Below, one piece after another: positions 9,639 to 18,272 of a stretch of 34,884 nucleotides of DNA (positions are counted from its first letter, which is position 1; each line of letters starts with the position of its first letter). The position numbers and the translations under genes are program-made. The notes below the pieces were generated by a model that searched no databases, had not been told where the DNA came from, and was given only the letters and a program-made list of their open reading frames with translations. Source of the stretch: an uncultured bacterium (lineage in GTDB: Bacteria; Cyanobacteriota; Vampirovibrionia; Gastranaerophilales; Gastranaerophilaceae); assembly GCA_902489575.1 (NCBI GenBank), contig CABUAQ010000010.1, positions 1-34,884 on the forward strand. The letters run 5' to 3'.

Positions 9639-9644
9639 CATTAC

Positions 9645-11165
9645 ATGAGGTTACTTTTAGACACAAATATTTTAATACTCAGAGAAAATTATCATGAAAT
9701 CCCTGAACACATTCAGTCTTTGTATAAAATAATAGAACAGTTAAAATATCAACGGGTTATTCATCCGTTATCCATTCAAGAAATTAAAAAAGATAAAAAT
9801 GAAGAACGCCAAAAAGCTAATCTCTCTAAGATTGCGTCTTACATAGTATTAGAAACAGTACCAGAAGCTACAGAAGATGATGATTTTTGTAATCAATTAG
9901 AAATTCCAAAAACAGATAATGATACTATTGATAATGAACTTTTGTATTGTGTTTACAAGAACATTGTAGATTTTCTAATTACAGAAGACCAAGAGTTATT
10001 ACACAAAGCAGATGTATTGGGTATACAGACGGTAATAAGCCCTAGAGAAGCTATTGAAATATTTTCAGAGTATCTTCTTAAAACCGATATTCATTCAACT
10101 CCAAGTTTTTGTAAGAAAAAAGGCTTTGAAATAAATTTAGAAGATACAATTTTTGATACTTTAAAACACGATTACCCTGAATTTACTTCGTCTTGGTGGC
10201 CAAATAAAGTAATCAAACAAGATAGAGATGTTTATACATTTATTGATAACGAAAATAGAATTAATGCGTTATTAATTCCTAAAATAGAAACAAAAAATGA
10301 GATTGATTTTGTAGCACCTGTAACATTTGAAAAGATATTAAAAATCTGTCTTTTTAAAGTTACCGAAATTGCGAGAGGTAAAAAGTTAGGTGAAAGATTA
10401 ATAAGCATGGCGATAGACTATGCAATACAGAATAACCTCGCATACATTTATTTGACTCATTTTACAGAAGAAAATGACTATTTGGTACCTCTTATAAATA
10501 GTTTTGGTTTTGAATATGTAGGGAAAAACAGCAGAAATGAAAAAGTATTTTTAAAATCAATTATTGCACCAGATAAGATTGATGTAGATAATTGTGATAT
10601 TCAAGAAATCTCAAAGAAATACTATCCAAGTTATTATGATGGTGAAAAAGTAAAGAAACATTTAGTTCCAATAATACCTCGTTATCATAAAATGTTATTC
10701 CCAGACTATGACTCATATAGACCTGTTCGACAAGGAACTTTATTAACTTTACACCCAAACAGTGAGGGAAATTCTATTAAAAAAGCTTATCTCTCGCACG
10801 CTATTACAGGCAAAGTTTCTTCGGGTGATATTTTATTATTTTATCGTACTGAAGATGATATGATGGTAACAACTTTAGGAATAGTTGAAAAAGTAGAAAG
10901 GAATTTGACTGACGCTGAAAAAATACAAAAATTAACTGCGAAAAGGACAGTCTATTCAAAAGATGATATTGAAAAAATGAGCAAATCATCAACTATAGTA
11001 ATTCTATTTAATCAACATTTTCATTTTAGAAGACCAGTATCGTATGATAATATGCTAAGAGAAAATATTATTACTGGTCCAATTCAAAGTATCAGTGAAA
11101 TTTCAGATGAAAATTACAGAAAGATTATAAAGGACAATATTAATGTGCGTTTTACTATCAATTAA
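9645..11165 (+). CDS. PIN-GNAT-PUA/EVE-like fusion protein, 506 aa
   Basis: This looks like three domains. A PIN-type nuclease spans residues 1-140: strand plus DTN (Asp6), Glu46, Asp96 and the ITEDQEL strand with Asp115, the usual acidic set. A GNAT acetyltransferase spans about 185-305, with an acetyl-CoA loop-like ARGKKLGERL (243-252) and a NSFGFEYVG strand-turn. A PUA/EVE-like domain spans about 340-500 (QGTLLTLH; SGDILLFY; TTLGIVEKVE). The MRLLLDTN start fits a PIN domain exactly and supports the ATG at 9645. The downstream ASCH gene overlaps by 23 nt. PIN, GNAT and PUA-like folds all recur in RNA-targeting toxins and RNA modification, so an RNA-directed defence or toxin role is plausible but unproven. 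Confidence 0.75.
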   Translation: MRLLLDTNILILRENYHEIPEHIQSLYKIIEQLKYQRVIHPLSIQEIKKDKNEERQKANLSKIASYIVLETVPEATEDDDFCNQLEIPKTDNDTIDNELLYCVYKNIVDFLITEDQELLHKADVLGIQTVISPREAIEIFSEYLLKTDIHSTPSFCKKKGFEINLEDTIFDTLKHDYPEFTSSWWPNKVIKQDRDVYTFIDNENRINALLIPKIETKNEIDFVAPVTFEKILKICLFKVTEIARGKKLGERLISMAIDYAIQNNLAYIYLTHFTEENDYLVPLINSFGFEYVGKNSRNEKVFLKSIIAPDKIDVDNCDIQEISKKYYPSYYDGEKVKKHLVPIIPRYHKMLFPDYDSYRPVRQGTLLTLHPNSEGNSIKKAYLSHAITGKVSSGDILLFYRTEDDMMVTTLGIVEKVERNLTDAEKIQKLTAKRTVYSKDDIEKMSKSSTIVILFNQHFHFRRPVSYDNMLRENIITGPIQSISEISDENYRKIIKDNINVRFTIN

Positions 11166-11538
11166 ACCTAAATATGTTAAAGAAATTCAAACAGGTAATA
11201 AATTGTACGAATTTCGTAAGTCTATCTTCAAGCAAGAAACAGATGAGATATTTGTTTATGAGTCATCACCAACAAAACAAATTGTAGGTAAAATATACAT
11301 AGATGATATTATTGAGGATACACCTCAAGAATTATGGAATAACTATAACAATTTTGCAGGAATCAACCATCACGATTTTTTTGAATACTTCAAAGGAAAA
11401 GAAAAAGGATACGCTATAAAAATTAAAGAATTTGAATCTTTTAGTGAGCCAATTGATCCATATGAAGAAAATCCAAATTTTACACCACCGCAATCTTTTG
11501 CGTATATTTCAAGAATTTTACCTGAGTTACAATCATAA
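11143..11538 (+). CDS. ASCH-domain protein, 131 aa
   Basis: The N-terminus LLSIKPKYVKEIQTGNKLYE (4-23) with FRKS is the ASCH signature, a PUA-related RNA-binding fold. The rest (IVGKIYIDDIIEDT; GYAIKIKEFESF) fits the barrel strands of the family. The length is normal for a stand-alone ASCH protein. The ATG overlaps the 3' end of the PIN-GNAT gene by 23 nt in another frame, implying coupled expression. It may be the antitoxin, RNA-targeting partner or modifier for the upstream fusion protein; I infer this from context only. Confidence 0.75.
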   Translation: MCVLLSIKPKYVKEIQTGNKLYEFRKSIFKQETDEIFVYESSPTKQIVGKIYIDDIIEDTPQELWNNYNNFAGINHHDFFEYFKGKEKGYAIKIKEFESFSEPIDPYEENPNFTPPQSFAYISRILPELQS

Positions 11539-11554
11539 CAAAGTCATTTTTTCT

Positions 11555-12076
11555 TTAGGGTTTGTTAATAAATCTAAGACTAAGCCCTGAATTTGGCTGC
11601 AAAAGTTCAAGTTTTGAGTTGAATAGTTTGCGATAATCCCTAAACAATTCAAGCATTTGTCCGATTTGCCTTTTGTCAAAATAGACCTTGTTCACAGCTA
11701 ATCGAGATTGTTGGCGTTCGTGCATAACCTGTTTTGCACGATAAACACAAAGTTTTTTGTTCTCATTCAAAGCACGTAAGAGTAAAGCACGAACATAATA
11801 ACGATTAAAGTCAGAAAAGGCAATAGTTGCACTGATGTTAGACGGAATTTTGCGACCGTTGTGGTCTGTTTCTCTAAAGAAAGAAGAAGTAAGTTTTTGT
11901 TGCAAAGTCTCAGGAGTACCTTTTTCAAAACATTCTTTCAGTAACCTTTTGTAGCTCATCATGCCGGAAGCTGTCATAGATAAAGGTTCATAAAATAATC
12001 CTGTGCGGATGTCAAATTCTAATTCGCTAAGCATGTTCAGCCTTGTTTGTTCATCTAAGTCGGGAAAATGGTACAT
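11555..12076 (-). CDS. Unknown 173-aa element protein
   Basis: I do not recognise this protein. It is mostly helical and soluble, without signal peptide or membrane segment. Visible features are FDIRTGLFYEPLSMTASGMM (about 21-40), SYKRLLKECF, a basic helix with YRAKQVMHERQQSR (about 111-124) and a second near QIGQMLELFRDYRKLF. It is convergent with the ASCH gene (16 nt between stops). The SD AGGAG lies 8 nt before the ATG and can be masked by an upstream complementary stretch. It is the last gene before the right attachment repeat, a common cargo or regulator position. Confidence 0.65.
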   Translation of the reverse strand: MYHFPDLDEQTRLNMLSELEFDIRTGLFYEPLSMTASGMMSYKRLLKECFEKGTPETLQQKLTSSFFRETDHNGRKIPSNISATIAFSDFNRYYVRALLLRALNENKKLCVYRAKQVMHERQQSRLAVNKVYFDKRQIGQMLELFRDYRKLFNSKLELLQPNSGLSLRFINKP

Positions 12077-12080
12077 AAAA

Positions 12081-12122
12081 AATCTCCTGTCAATCTGCTA
12101 ATAAACAAATTTCAAGGAGATT
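12081..12122 (-). promoter_or_regulatory. SD-sequestering hairpin before the 173-aa gene
   Basis: In the minus-strand transcript AATCTCCT (12122-12115) is a perfect 8-bp complement of AGGAGATT (12088-12081), which contains the SD of the gene starting at 12076. The loop is 26 nt. This would hide the SD until melted or bound; it could act as a thermosensor, a protein- or ligand-controlled switch, or a chance match. Confidence 0.55.
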
Positions 12123-12275
12123 GGCTCTCTCTTGGAGTTTCAGAAAACTTTTGCAGTTTTTTGCCTACAGGAGTTCAGGAAAATAAGTCATCAAAAATGT
12201 AACTTTTCAATCTGTTCAAATGCTAGACTATGCTGCGATTTGGCGAATTTGGAGTGTTAAACCGTACGTCAACGT

Positions 12276-12376
12276 CCACCATTTCGAACAAATCGAACTT
12301 GGTGAAACACATTCAAATGAGCCTACGGGCTCTTTTTTAATGCCTTTAAGACATTGTACCTTAATGTTTTTAATAG
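12276..12376. repeat. Right attachment repeat (attR), 101 bp
   Basis: The gap-free partner of 1661-1761, with 90 of 101 identical bases. On the minus strand it encodes the peptide KVQCLKGIKKEP and then SSICSKWW in the same frame as the recombinase 1 tail, but it is cut off from any recombinase gene. It begins with the 18-bp CCACCATTTCGAACAAAT (12276-12293) and includes a second copy of the tRNA terminator. Confidence 0.85.
12319..12338 (+). terminator. Chromosomal copy of the tRNA-Ile terminator
   Basis: GAGCC, UACG loop, GGCTC and six T, the counterpart of 1704-1723. This is probably the original terminator of tRNA-Ile, displaced 10.6 kb by the insertion. Confidence 0.65.
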
Positions 12377-12490
12377 GTTTCTGGGACATTGAGACAGAGA
12401 AAATTTAATAAAAAATCAAAACAAAACATGGCACTATCAAAAGAAGTTTGGGTTTGAAACAAGCTCAATAGACTTAATTTAACAAATAAA

Positions 12491-12523
12491 AAGGCACTGT
12501 CGGAAATTTTCCGACAGTGCCTT
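12491..12523 (-). terminator. Strong terminator of the 144-aa gene
   Basis: AAGGCACTGTCGGA / TCCGACAGTGCCTT is a perfect 14-bp stem around an AATTT-like loop. On the minus strand it is followed by TTTATTTG. It closes the unit starting at 12997 and may also block read-through towards the element. Confidence 0.8.
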
Positions 12524-12562
12524 CCTTTGCTTTAAATAAAAAAGCCGTAAGCGGTTCTTTTA

Positions 12563-12997
12563 TTATAAATTTATTTTTTGTTCAAAATTCTTTCTGATTT
12601 TGGTTTTTGCTTTTTCTAAATTTTTAATACGTTTTTCAGCTTGTTTGATTTTCTTTTTAGCAGCTTTTCGTTCAGCTTTTGTAGCTTTTAAACGTGAGTC
12701 AACTTCTGTGAATGTTGTTCTATAGTTAAGTAATTGATTTCTAACTTCAATTTGAGCATTATCAAGTTGCAAAATCGCGTTTTGCATTTTGCTTCCGCCT
12801 GTTACTTGGCTTGGATCAAGCAGCGCATTTTTGTCAGTAGGAATTGATTGTGCTGTACTTGTTGAATTGCTTGTTCTGATTGCAGTACTATCGTTAAAGT
12901 TTAACGGGGTGAATTGTGCTGTGTCTGCTACAGCTGCGCTTGATGAAACAATCATCAGGCCAAGTAAAACTGTAAGCATTTTGGATATTTTTTTCAT
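12563..12997 (-). CDS. Small exported coiled-coil protein, 144 aa
   Basis: A classic signal peptide (residues 1-25: MKKISKMLTVLLGLM... with an AVA-D-type cleavage site near residue 24-25) is followed by a Ser/Thr/Asn-rich linker and a C-terminal basic coiled coil (about 75-144, RLKATKAERKAAKKKIKQAE). It is likely periplasmic or surface-bound, perhaps interacting with envelope polymers. SD GGAGG is placed 10 nt before the ATG. Monocistronic, with its own terminator. I recognise no family. Confidence 0.7.
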   Translation of the reverse strand: MKKISKMLTVLLGLMIVSSSAAVADTAQFTPLNFNDSTAIRTSNSTSTAQSIPTDKNALLDPSQVTGGSKMQNAILQLDNAQIEVRNQLLNYRTTFTEVDSRLKATKAERKAAKKKIKQAEKRIKNLEKAKTKIRKNFEQKINL

Positions 12998-13140
12998 AAG
13001 TCTGGTTCCTCCATCGTAGTTGTAAACTATTTATTGATATTTTAGTTTATTTTTTTGGAAAGCAAAAGAAATTTACATAATTTAATATCCTGAATTTATG
13101 TGATATTATTTTATTAATAGGATTTTGGGAAAATAAAAAT

Positions 13141-15498
13141 ATGAAAAAAGATTGGGTTTTAGATAGTACAAATTCTAATGAAAAATCACTGGTAAAAAGA
13201 TTACTTATTTCACGCGGAATAAAAACCGAGGAGGAAATTTATGAATTTCTACACCCTTTAGAGATGAATATTACATCTCCATATTCGTTTACGGATATGG
13301 AAAAAACTATCGAACGTTTATCAAGAGCCATTGATGGCGGAGAAACTATTATTATTTATGGTGATTTTGATGCTGATGGTGTAACTTCCACTTCTGTTTT
13401 GTATAAAACTCTTAAATATCTCGGGGCAAATGTACATTATTTTATTCCTGATAGAGAAAATGAAGGACATGGATTTGACAAGAAGGCTTTGATTAAATTA
13501 ATGACTACAATTAAACCTAAGGTAATTATTTCTGTAGATTGCGGGATATCAGATGTTGAAGCTGTTAAATTTTTGAATAGTTTTAAAATTATTGATGTTA
13601 TTATTACTGATCACCACGAAGCACCGGAAGAACTTCCGGAAGCATATGCAATCATAAACCCTAAAGCTCCGAATGCTTTGGATGTTAATCTTAGTGCAAA
13701 GCAGATTGAATATTTAACTTATCTTGCGGGTTGCGGGGTAGCTTTTAAGGTTTCACAAGCTCTATTGATGAAATATCAAAAAACAGAATTTGTTTATGAA
13801 ATACTTCCTTTTGTTGCTGTTGGAACTGTTGCTGATGTTGTTCCTCTTTTGGGTGAAAACAGATATTTTGTCACAAAAGGGTTAGAATTAATCTCTAAGG
13901 GGAAACACCACGGGCTGCAAAGACTTTTGGGAAGTGCAGGTTATGATGTGATAAAAGGAGTTACAGCTGAACATATCGCATTTGGTGTGGCCCCGAGAAT
14001 TAATGCATCAGGGAGGCTGGATACGGTTGATGCAGCGTTAAAGGTTTTAATTTCTGAAAATCCTCAAGAAGTTGAGATGGCTGTTACTACATTAAATGAG
14101 CTTAATAAGGTAAGACAAACTCTTTGTCAGGAAATTTTCGAGCAAGCTGACAAGATGGTGCAAAAAGAAGGTAATAAAAATCCTGCAATTGTTTTATATA
14201 GTGAAGCCTGGCATATTGGGATTATTGGGATTGTTGCGTCAAAGTTGGTTGAAAAGTATTATAAACCGGTATTTTTAATGTCTTATGTAAAAGAAAAAGA
14301 CCAGTATAGGTGTTCTGCAAGGAGTATAGAAGGTGTTCCTTTATACGATGTCATAAATGCCAATTCTGAATTGTTTGATGGATTTGGCGGTCATAAACTG
14401 GCGGCGGGATTGAGTTTTACCGGTTCTGTTACTCCGTTTGAAGTTGTTAAAAAAGCTTTGAATGATACTGTTCGGGATTATACTTGTGCAAAAGAGTTAA
14501 AACCGTTTGTTAAAATTGATTTGATGGTTGAACCTCAAGATGTAACTGTAGAACTTGTGAAAGAAATTTCGCAAATGGAGCCTTTTGGGGCAGAAAATAG
14601 AAGTCCTGTTTTTGCAATGAATAATTTAAAAGTCAGTCAGAAAAAGCTTATAGGGGCTGATAATTCACACTTGCGTCTGGTTGTTTCATCAGGGGCAAAT
14701 GATTTTACGGCACTTTGGTGGAAGCGTGGAGATGTTGGATTGAGTTCCGGTGATACGCTGGATATTGCTTTTCATCCGCAGATAAATGAATTTAACGGTA
14801 ATGTGTCTGTTCAATTGATTGTGGATGATATTCACTCTGATGCTATTTCAGATGATGATCAACAAGTAGTTCAAAGTACTTATAAAATTTATGATAACCG
14901 TGGAAAAACGGGGATTTTACCTAATGTTAACGATTATATTAAAAACTCAAAATTAAATATACGGGTTTTTGCAGAAAGTAAGTATACTTTAGATACTATA
15001 AAAATGTATGGTGAAATTGCTTCAAAAACATTTACCAGACAGGATATACCAAGGTGTGATGTTGTAATGTTCTTTGATTATCCGTCTGATAAAGAAACTT
15101 TGGATTTTATATTAGAAAAAGCTCAGCCTAAAGGTGTCCATTTTATGAATTATGAACCTAAAATCCTTGATGAACAAGAGTTTTTGAAAACTTTTACAGG
15201 CATGCTAAAGTTTGCTGCACATAATAATTGCGGGAAAATTGAACTTATAAGATGTTCAAGCTTTTTAGGTAAATCTGTAAAAATTTTTGAAATGCTTTTA
15301 GGTTTATATGAAGAAGTCGGATTTATAAAAATTTTAGACAAAAATTCATCATTTTATGTTGTGGAATTTTTAGGGGTAGATGATATTTCAAAAGTTCTGC
15401 ATAGTAAAAAATATGCACAAATATTTGAACTAATCTTAGAATGCGAAGAATTCCAAAAAAGTTTATTGGAAGATGATTTAGCTGCTATTTTAGTTTAA
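13141..15498 (+). CDS. recJ: Single-stranded-DNA exonuclease RecJ
   Basis: A 785-aa RecJ, a 5'-3' ssDNA exonuclease of recombination and mismatch repair. DHH-family motifs are clear: YGDFDADG (Asp75, Asp77, Asp79), VDCG (Asp133) and ITDHHE (157-159 DHH). The DHHA1 half has FGVAPRINASGRLD and FGGHKLAAGL. An OB-fold follows near 470-570. The ~200-residue C-terminal extension (about 580-785) makes it long like the Bacillus protein rather than the ~577-aa E. coli form. The SD is weak (GGGAAAAT). It converges with the mannose gene, with only 4 nt between stops. Confidence 0.95.
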   Translation: MKKDWVLDSTNSNEKSLVKRLLISRGIKTEEEIYEFLHPLEMNITSPYSFTDMEKTIERLSRAIDGGETIIIYGDFDADGVTSTSVLYKTLKYLGANVHYFIPDRENEGHGFDKKALIKLMTTIKPKVIISVDCGISDVEAVKFLNSFKIIDVIITDHHEAPEELPEAYAIINPKAPNALDVNLSAKQIEYLTYLAGCGVAFKVSQALLMKYQKTEFVYEILPFVAVGTVADVVPLLGENRYFVTKGLELISKGKHHGLQRLLGSAGYDVIKGVTAEHIAFGVAPRINASGRLDTVDAALKVLISENPQEVEMAVTTLNELNKVRQTLCQEIFEQADKMVQKEGNKNPAIVLYSEAWHIGIIGIVASKLVEKYYKPVFLMSYVKEKDQYRCSARSIEGVPLYDVINANSELFDGFGGHKLAAGLSFTGSVTPFEVVKKALNDTVRDYTCAKELKPFVKIDLMVEPQDVTVELVKEISQMEPFGAENRSPVFAMNNLKVSQKKLIGADNSHLRLVVSSGANDFTALWWKRGDVGLSSGDTLDIAFHPQINEFNGNVSVQLIVDDIHSDAISDDDQQVVQSTYKIYDNRGKTGILPNVNDYIKNSKLNIRVFAESKYTLDTIKMYGEIASKTFTRQDIPRCDVVMFFDYPSDKETLDFILEKAQPKGVHFMNYEPKILDEQEFLKTFTGMLKFAAHNNCGKIELIRCSSFLGKSVKIFEMLLGLYEEVGFIKILDKNSSFYVVEFLGVDDISKVLHSKKYAQIFELILECEEFQKSLLEDDLAAILV

Positions 15499-15502
15499 GT
15501 AA

Positions 15503-16873
15503 TTATGCTCTGCCGTACATATCTTCATAACGAATGATGTCGTCTTCAGACAGGATATCGCCTTTTTGAACTTCTATGATTTCAAGATCTTCTTCAAACG
15601 GGTTCTGTAGTGAGTGAATGGCTTTAGTCGGAATGTCTATACTATGTCCTGAAGATAGGATATAGTCTTTGCTTTCTAATACAACTTTTGCCATGCCTGT
15701 TAATACAACCCAATGTTCACTTCTATGATTGTGAGATTGAACGGAAAGCTTTTGTCCCGGGTTAACGTGTATAATTTTTGTTATGAAACCTTTGCCTTCT
15801 GCTATAACTGTGTAAAATCCCCAAGGGCGGTAAACGGTTTTATGAACTTTTTGGGTGTCGTCGTGCTGCTCTTTTAAGGTTTCATAAATTTGTTTAACTT
15901 CTTGGGTTTTATCTTTTTTGCACGCTAAAATTGCATCTTCTGTTTCGATTACTACGGTATCCTCAAGCCCTATTGTTGCTACAAGTTTTGATGATGAATA
16001 AACAAAAGAGTTTTTAGAACCTTTATCTAAAACGTGTCCGACAAAAACATTGTTGTTTTCATCTTTTGGGCTTACTTCATAAATTGATTTCCATGAGCCT
16101 AAATCTTTCCAATCCGATTTAAGTTCAACCATTGCAATATTTTTACTTTTTTCCATTATTGCGTAATCTATTGAAATGTTCGGCATCTTGTCAAATTCTG
16201 TGAATGAAATTGATTTTTGAGAGCAGTTGATATTTTTAATAAGTGCTGCAATTTCAGGGCAATGATGTTCAAATTCAGCCATGATAGTTGATGCCTTGAA
16301 CATAAAAATGCCGCTGTTCCAGAAGAAATTTTCGTCTTTAAGATATTTTTCTGCGGTTTTTTGGTCAGGTTTTTCTATAAATTTTAAAACTTTATTTTCC
16401 TGAGAACAAATGTATCCGAATCCTGTTTCAGGATAAGTTGGTTTAACTCCAAAAGTTACTATAAATCCTTGTTCTGCAAGTTTTTTTGCCTCATCTATGG
16501 AGGTAATAAATTTTTCATCATCTTCAATAAGAAGATCAGATGGCACGACAAGTACAATGTCATCTTTATCTGAATTTTCGATAATGTATTTTATACTAAG
16601 TGCAATTGCAGGAGCTGTATTTTTAGAAATAGGTTCAGACAGGATAACTGAATTTTCGCTAAGTTCGCCAAGCTGCATTTTAACATTTGCATTATGTTTT
16701 GTATTTGCAACGCTTATAATATGGTCAGCCGGAATAAATTTATTCAACCTTTCAAAAGTTGATTGCAGTAAACTTTTTTCAGCGTACAGGTTTAAAAGTT
16801 GTTTCGGGTACAATTCTCTTGATAGCGGCCATAATCTGCTTCCTGATCCGCCGGCTAAAATTACTCCAAACAT
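15503..16873 (-). CDS. manC: Mannose-1-phosphate guanylyltransferase / mannose-6-phosphate isomerase
   Basis: A 456-aa bifunctional enzyme making GDP-mannose for surface polysaccharide. The nucleotidyltransferase half starts with GVILAGGSGSRLWPLSRELY (3-22) and YPKQLL. The FIEKP(D) motif and ETGFGYI are present. A C-terminal type II phosphomannose isomerase cupin follows (RPWGFYTVI; HVNPGQKLSVQSHNHRSEHW). The length is typical of the bifunctional ManC/AlgA type. SD AAAGGAG lies 7 nt before the ATG, with a promoter at 16910-16938. No sugar-pathway partners are adjacent. Confidence 0.93.
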   Translation of the reverse strand: MFGVILAGGSGSRLWPLSRELYPKQLLNLYAEKSLLQSTFERLNKFIPADHIISVANTKHNANVKMQLGELSENSVILSEPISKNTAPAIALSIKYIIENSDKDDIVLVVPSDLLIEDDEKFITSIDEAKKLAEQGFIVTFGVKPTYPETGFGYICSQENKVLKFIEKPDQKTAEKYLKDENFFWNSGIFMFKASTIMAEFEHHCPEIAALIKNINCSQKSISFTEFDKMPNISIDYAIMEKSKNIAMVELKSDWKDLGSWKSIYEVSPKDENNNVFVGHVLDKGSKNSFVYSSSKLVATIGLEDTVVIETEDAILACKKDKTQEVKQIYETLKEQHDDTQKVHKTVYRPWGFYTVIAEGKGFITKIIHVNPGQKLSVQSHNHRSEHWVVLTGMAKVVLESKDYILSSGHSIDIPTKAIHSLQNPFEEDLEIIEVQKGDILSEDDIIRYEDMYGRA

Positions 16874-16909
16874 TCTCGCTCCTTTTCTAAAAATAAATCC
16901 CTTGCCATA

Positions 16910-16938
16910 ATTATACTATAAAAAGTTTTTTATTTACA
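16910..16938 (-). promoter_or_regulatory. Promoter of the mannose gene
   Basis: On the minus strand TGTAAA (16938-16933), a 17-nt spacer and TATAAT (16915-16910), 37 nt before the start codon. Confidence 0.55.
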
Positions 16939-17018
16939 TTGTGTTACAAATAGGCAATATTTTCTAAGATTTCTTTTTAGTTAATTTATAGTGTAGTTTT
17001 AATATTGAAGGTGAAATA

Positions 17019-18272
17019 ATGATAAATTCTTTAAATCCAGTTTTTGTACCTCGTAATATTCAAGATTCTAATGGTGTTGGTGTTAATAATAACACTTTAA
17101 CTCCTGTGGGCGGGAATTATATGGTGCAAAACCCAAATTTAAACGGAGCAAGAGCTTTAGCATCTTATAATACTCCTGTTGCAGCTGCAAAGTCGAAAGT
17201 TATTACTCCGGCTTTGCCAACAGTATTACAGCCTGAAGCTGTAAAAGTGATAAAAGGTGAAAGAGTTTTGTCTTCTTCGGGAAGTTTAGATTCAATTATT
17301 TCTAAGAATGATAGAACAACTGTTGTTTATAAAATGGACATTCAGGCACCGAATGATGCTGTTTCAAAAATTGAAACTTATGATAATGCAACCGGAAAGT
17401 TAATTTCTGTTCAAAATAATGTTAATTTAATTGAGCAAGGAGTTATGCCGCAAAATATCATGGCTGAAATAGCAGAATTTAATTCTGAAAATGGACAGCT
17501 TAAAAAAATTACGACATATTACAAAGGAAAATTGGATGCTGTACGTGAAATTGAGCACGCTCCAAATGGCGATGAAAAAGTATACACCGTTACCAATGGA
17601 GTTTCAACTCTTAATGAAAAATTCGCTAATGGTGATACCGGAAGAATAACTTCTTTTGATAAAAGCGGTAAAATTACTGAGGTTAGAAACTATAATGAGG
17701 CAACCCGGCAGACCGAAATTATAACATATAAGAACGGCGTACCTTCAAAGGTTGAAAATAAATCTTATGACAATGGTCCAATCGCAAATACTACAGGTAA
17801 AAATCCTCAGGCCGATTCTGATTTAATTCCGTCAGAGCCTTATGTTTTAGGATATGAACCGAAATCAGTGCAGGGTAATAGAACTTTTTACTCAAACGGA
17901 ATGTTGGAAACAATTAATACAAATACCGAAAACGGTTTTGTTATGCACAGGTTTGATATAAATGGCGAGCTTAGCGGAATAGTTGATGCCAGAGATCCCG
18001 GATCTGTTAAAACAATTTTGTTCGCAAAACGATTGGATGGTGAAAAATATACTTCTGTAGAAGAAGAAATTTCTGAAGGTGTATATAAAACAACAACATT
18101 TAATCCTGACGGAACTAAAGAGGTTAGTGTAATGAATTCAAATACAAAAAATGATAAACATGCATTTTATTTGCAAAACGGCGTTATGGAGCATTACGGA
18201 GAATACAATAAAGACGGGACAAATTTGTTAATGGAATTTAATAAAAACGGCGAATTGATATATATTGGCTAA
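17019..18272 (+). CDS. Degenerate YD/MORN-like repeat protein, 417 aa
   Basis: No signal peptide or membrane segment is visible. After an Asn-rich N-terminus (1-60), about 75-417 is made of beta-rich repeats with recurrent G/D/N-K/G turns (ENGQLKKITTYYKGKLD; FDKSGKITEVRNYNEATRQT; YNKDGTNLLMEFNKNGELIY). This resembles YD or MORN-variant repeat proteins. The larger EF-hand protein at 29084 has a similar pattern, so the two may be distant paralogues. SD AAGGTG precedes the ATG. It overlaps the ThiE stop by 4 nt in convergent orientation. Function unknown. Confidence 0.65.
   Translation: MINSLNPVFVPRNIQDSNGVGVNNNTLTPVGGNYMVQNPNLNGARALASYNTPVAAAKSKVITPALPTVLQPEAVKVIKGERVLSSSGSLDSIISKNDRTTVVYKMDIQAPNDAVSKIETYDNATGKLISVQNNVNLIEQGVMPQNIMAEIAEFNSENGQLKKITTYYKGKLDAVREIEHAPNGDEKVYTVTNGVSTLNEKFANGDTGRITSFDKSGKITEVRNYNEATRQTEIITYKNGVPSKVENKSYDNGPIANTTGKNPQADSDLIPSEPYVLGYEPKSVQGNRTFYSNGMLETINTNTENGFVMHRFDINGELSGIVDARDPGSVKTILFAKRLDGEKYTSVEEEISEGVYKTTTFNPDGTKEVSVMNSNTKNDKHAFYLQNGVMEHYGEYNKDGTNLLMEFNKNGELIYIG

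Larger units (their letters stand above)
9335..9644. other. Gene-free stretch before the PIN-GNAT gene
   Basis: No gene is supported. It contains the right copy of the triple TGTAGTTT module (9355-9467) and the promoter at 9610-9638. The rest is AT-rich without recognisable structure. Confidence 0.6.
12077..12562. other. Gene-free stretch spanning the right element end
   Basis: Contains the SD hairpin (12081-12122), a 12123-12275 element end without genes, the right attachment repeat and the terminator at 12491-12523. The ORF that crosses the repeat on the plus strand (12220-12408) is the antisense of recombinase-tail sequence and not a gene. Confidence 0.6.

Noticed and set aside
12220..12408. 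Plus-strand 62-aa ORF across the right repeat
   Set aside because: It is the antisense of recombinase-tail homology. Its match to the plus-strand ORF at 1692 comes from the direct repeat, not from a shared protein.
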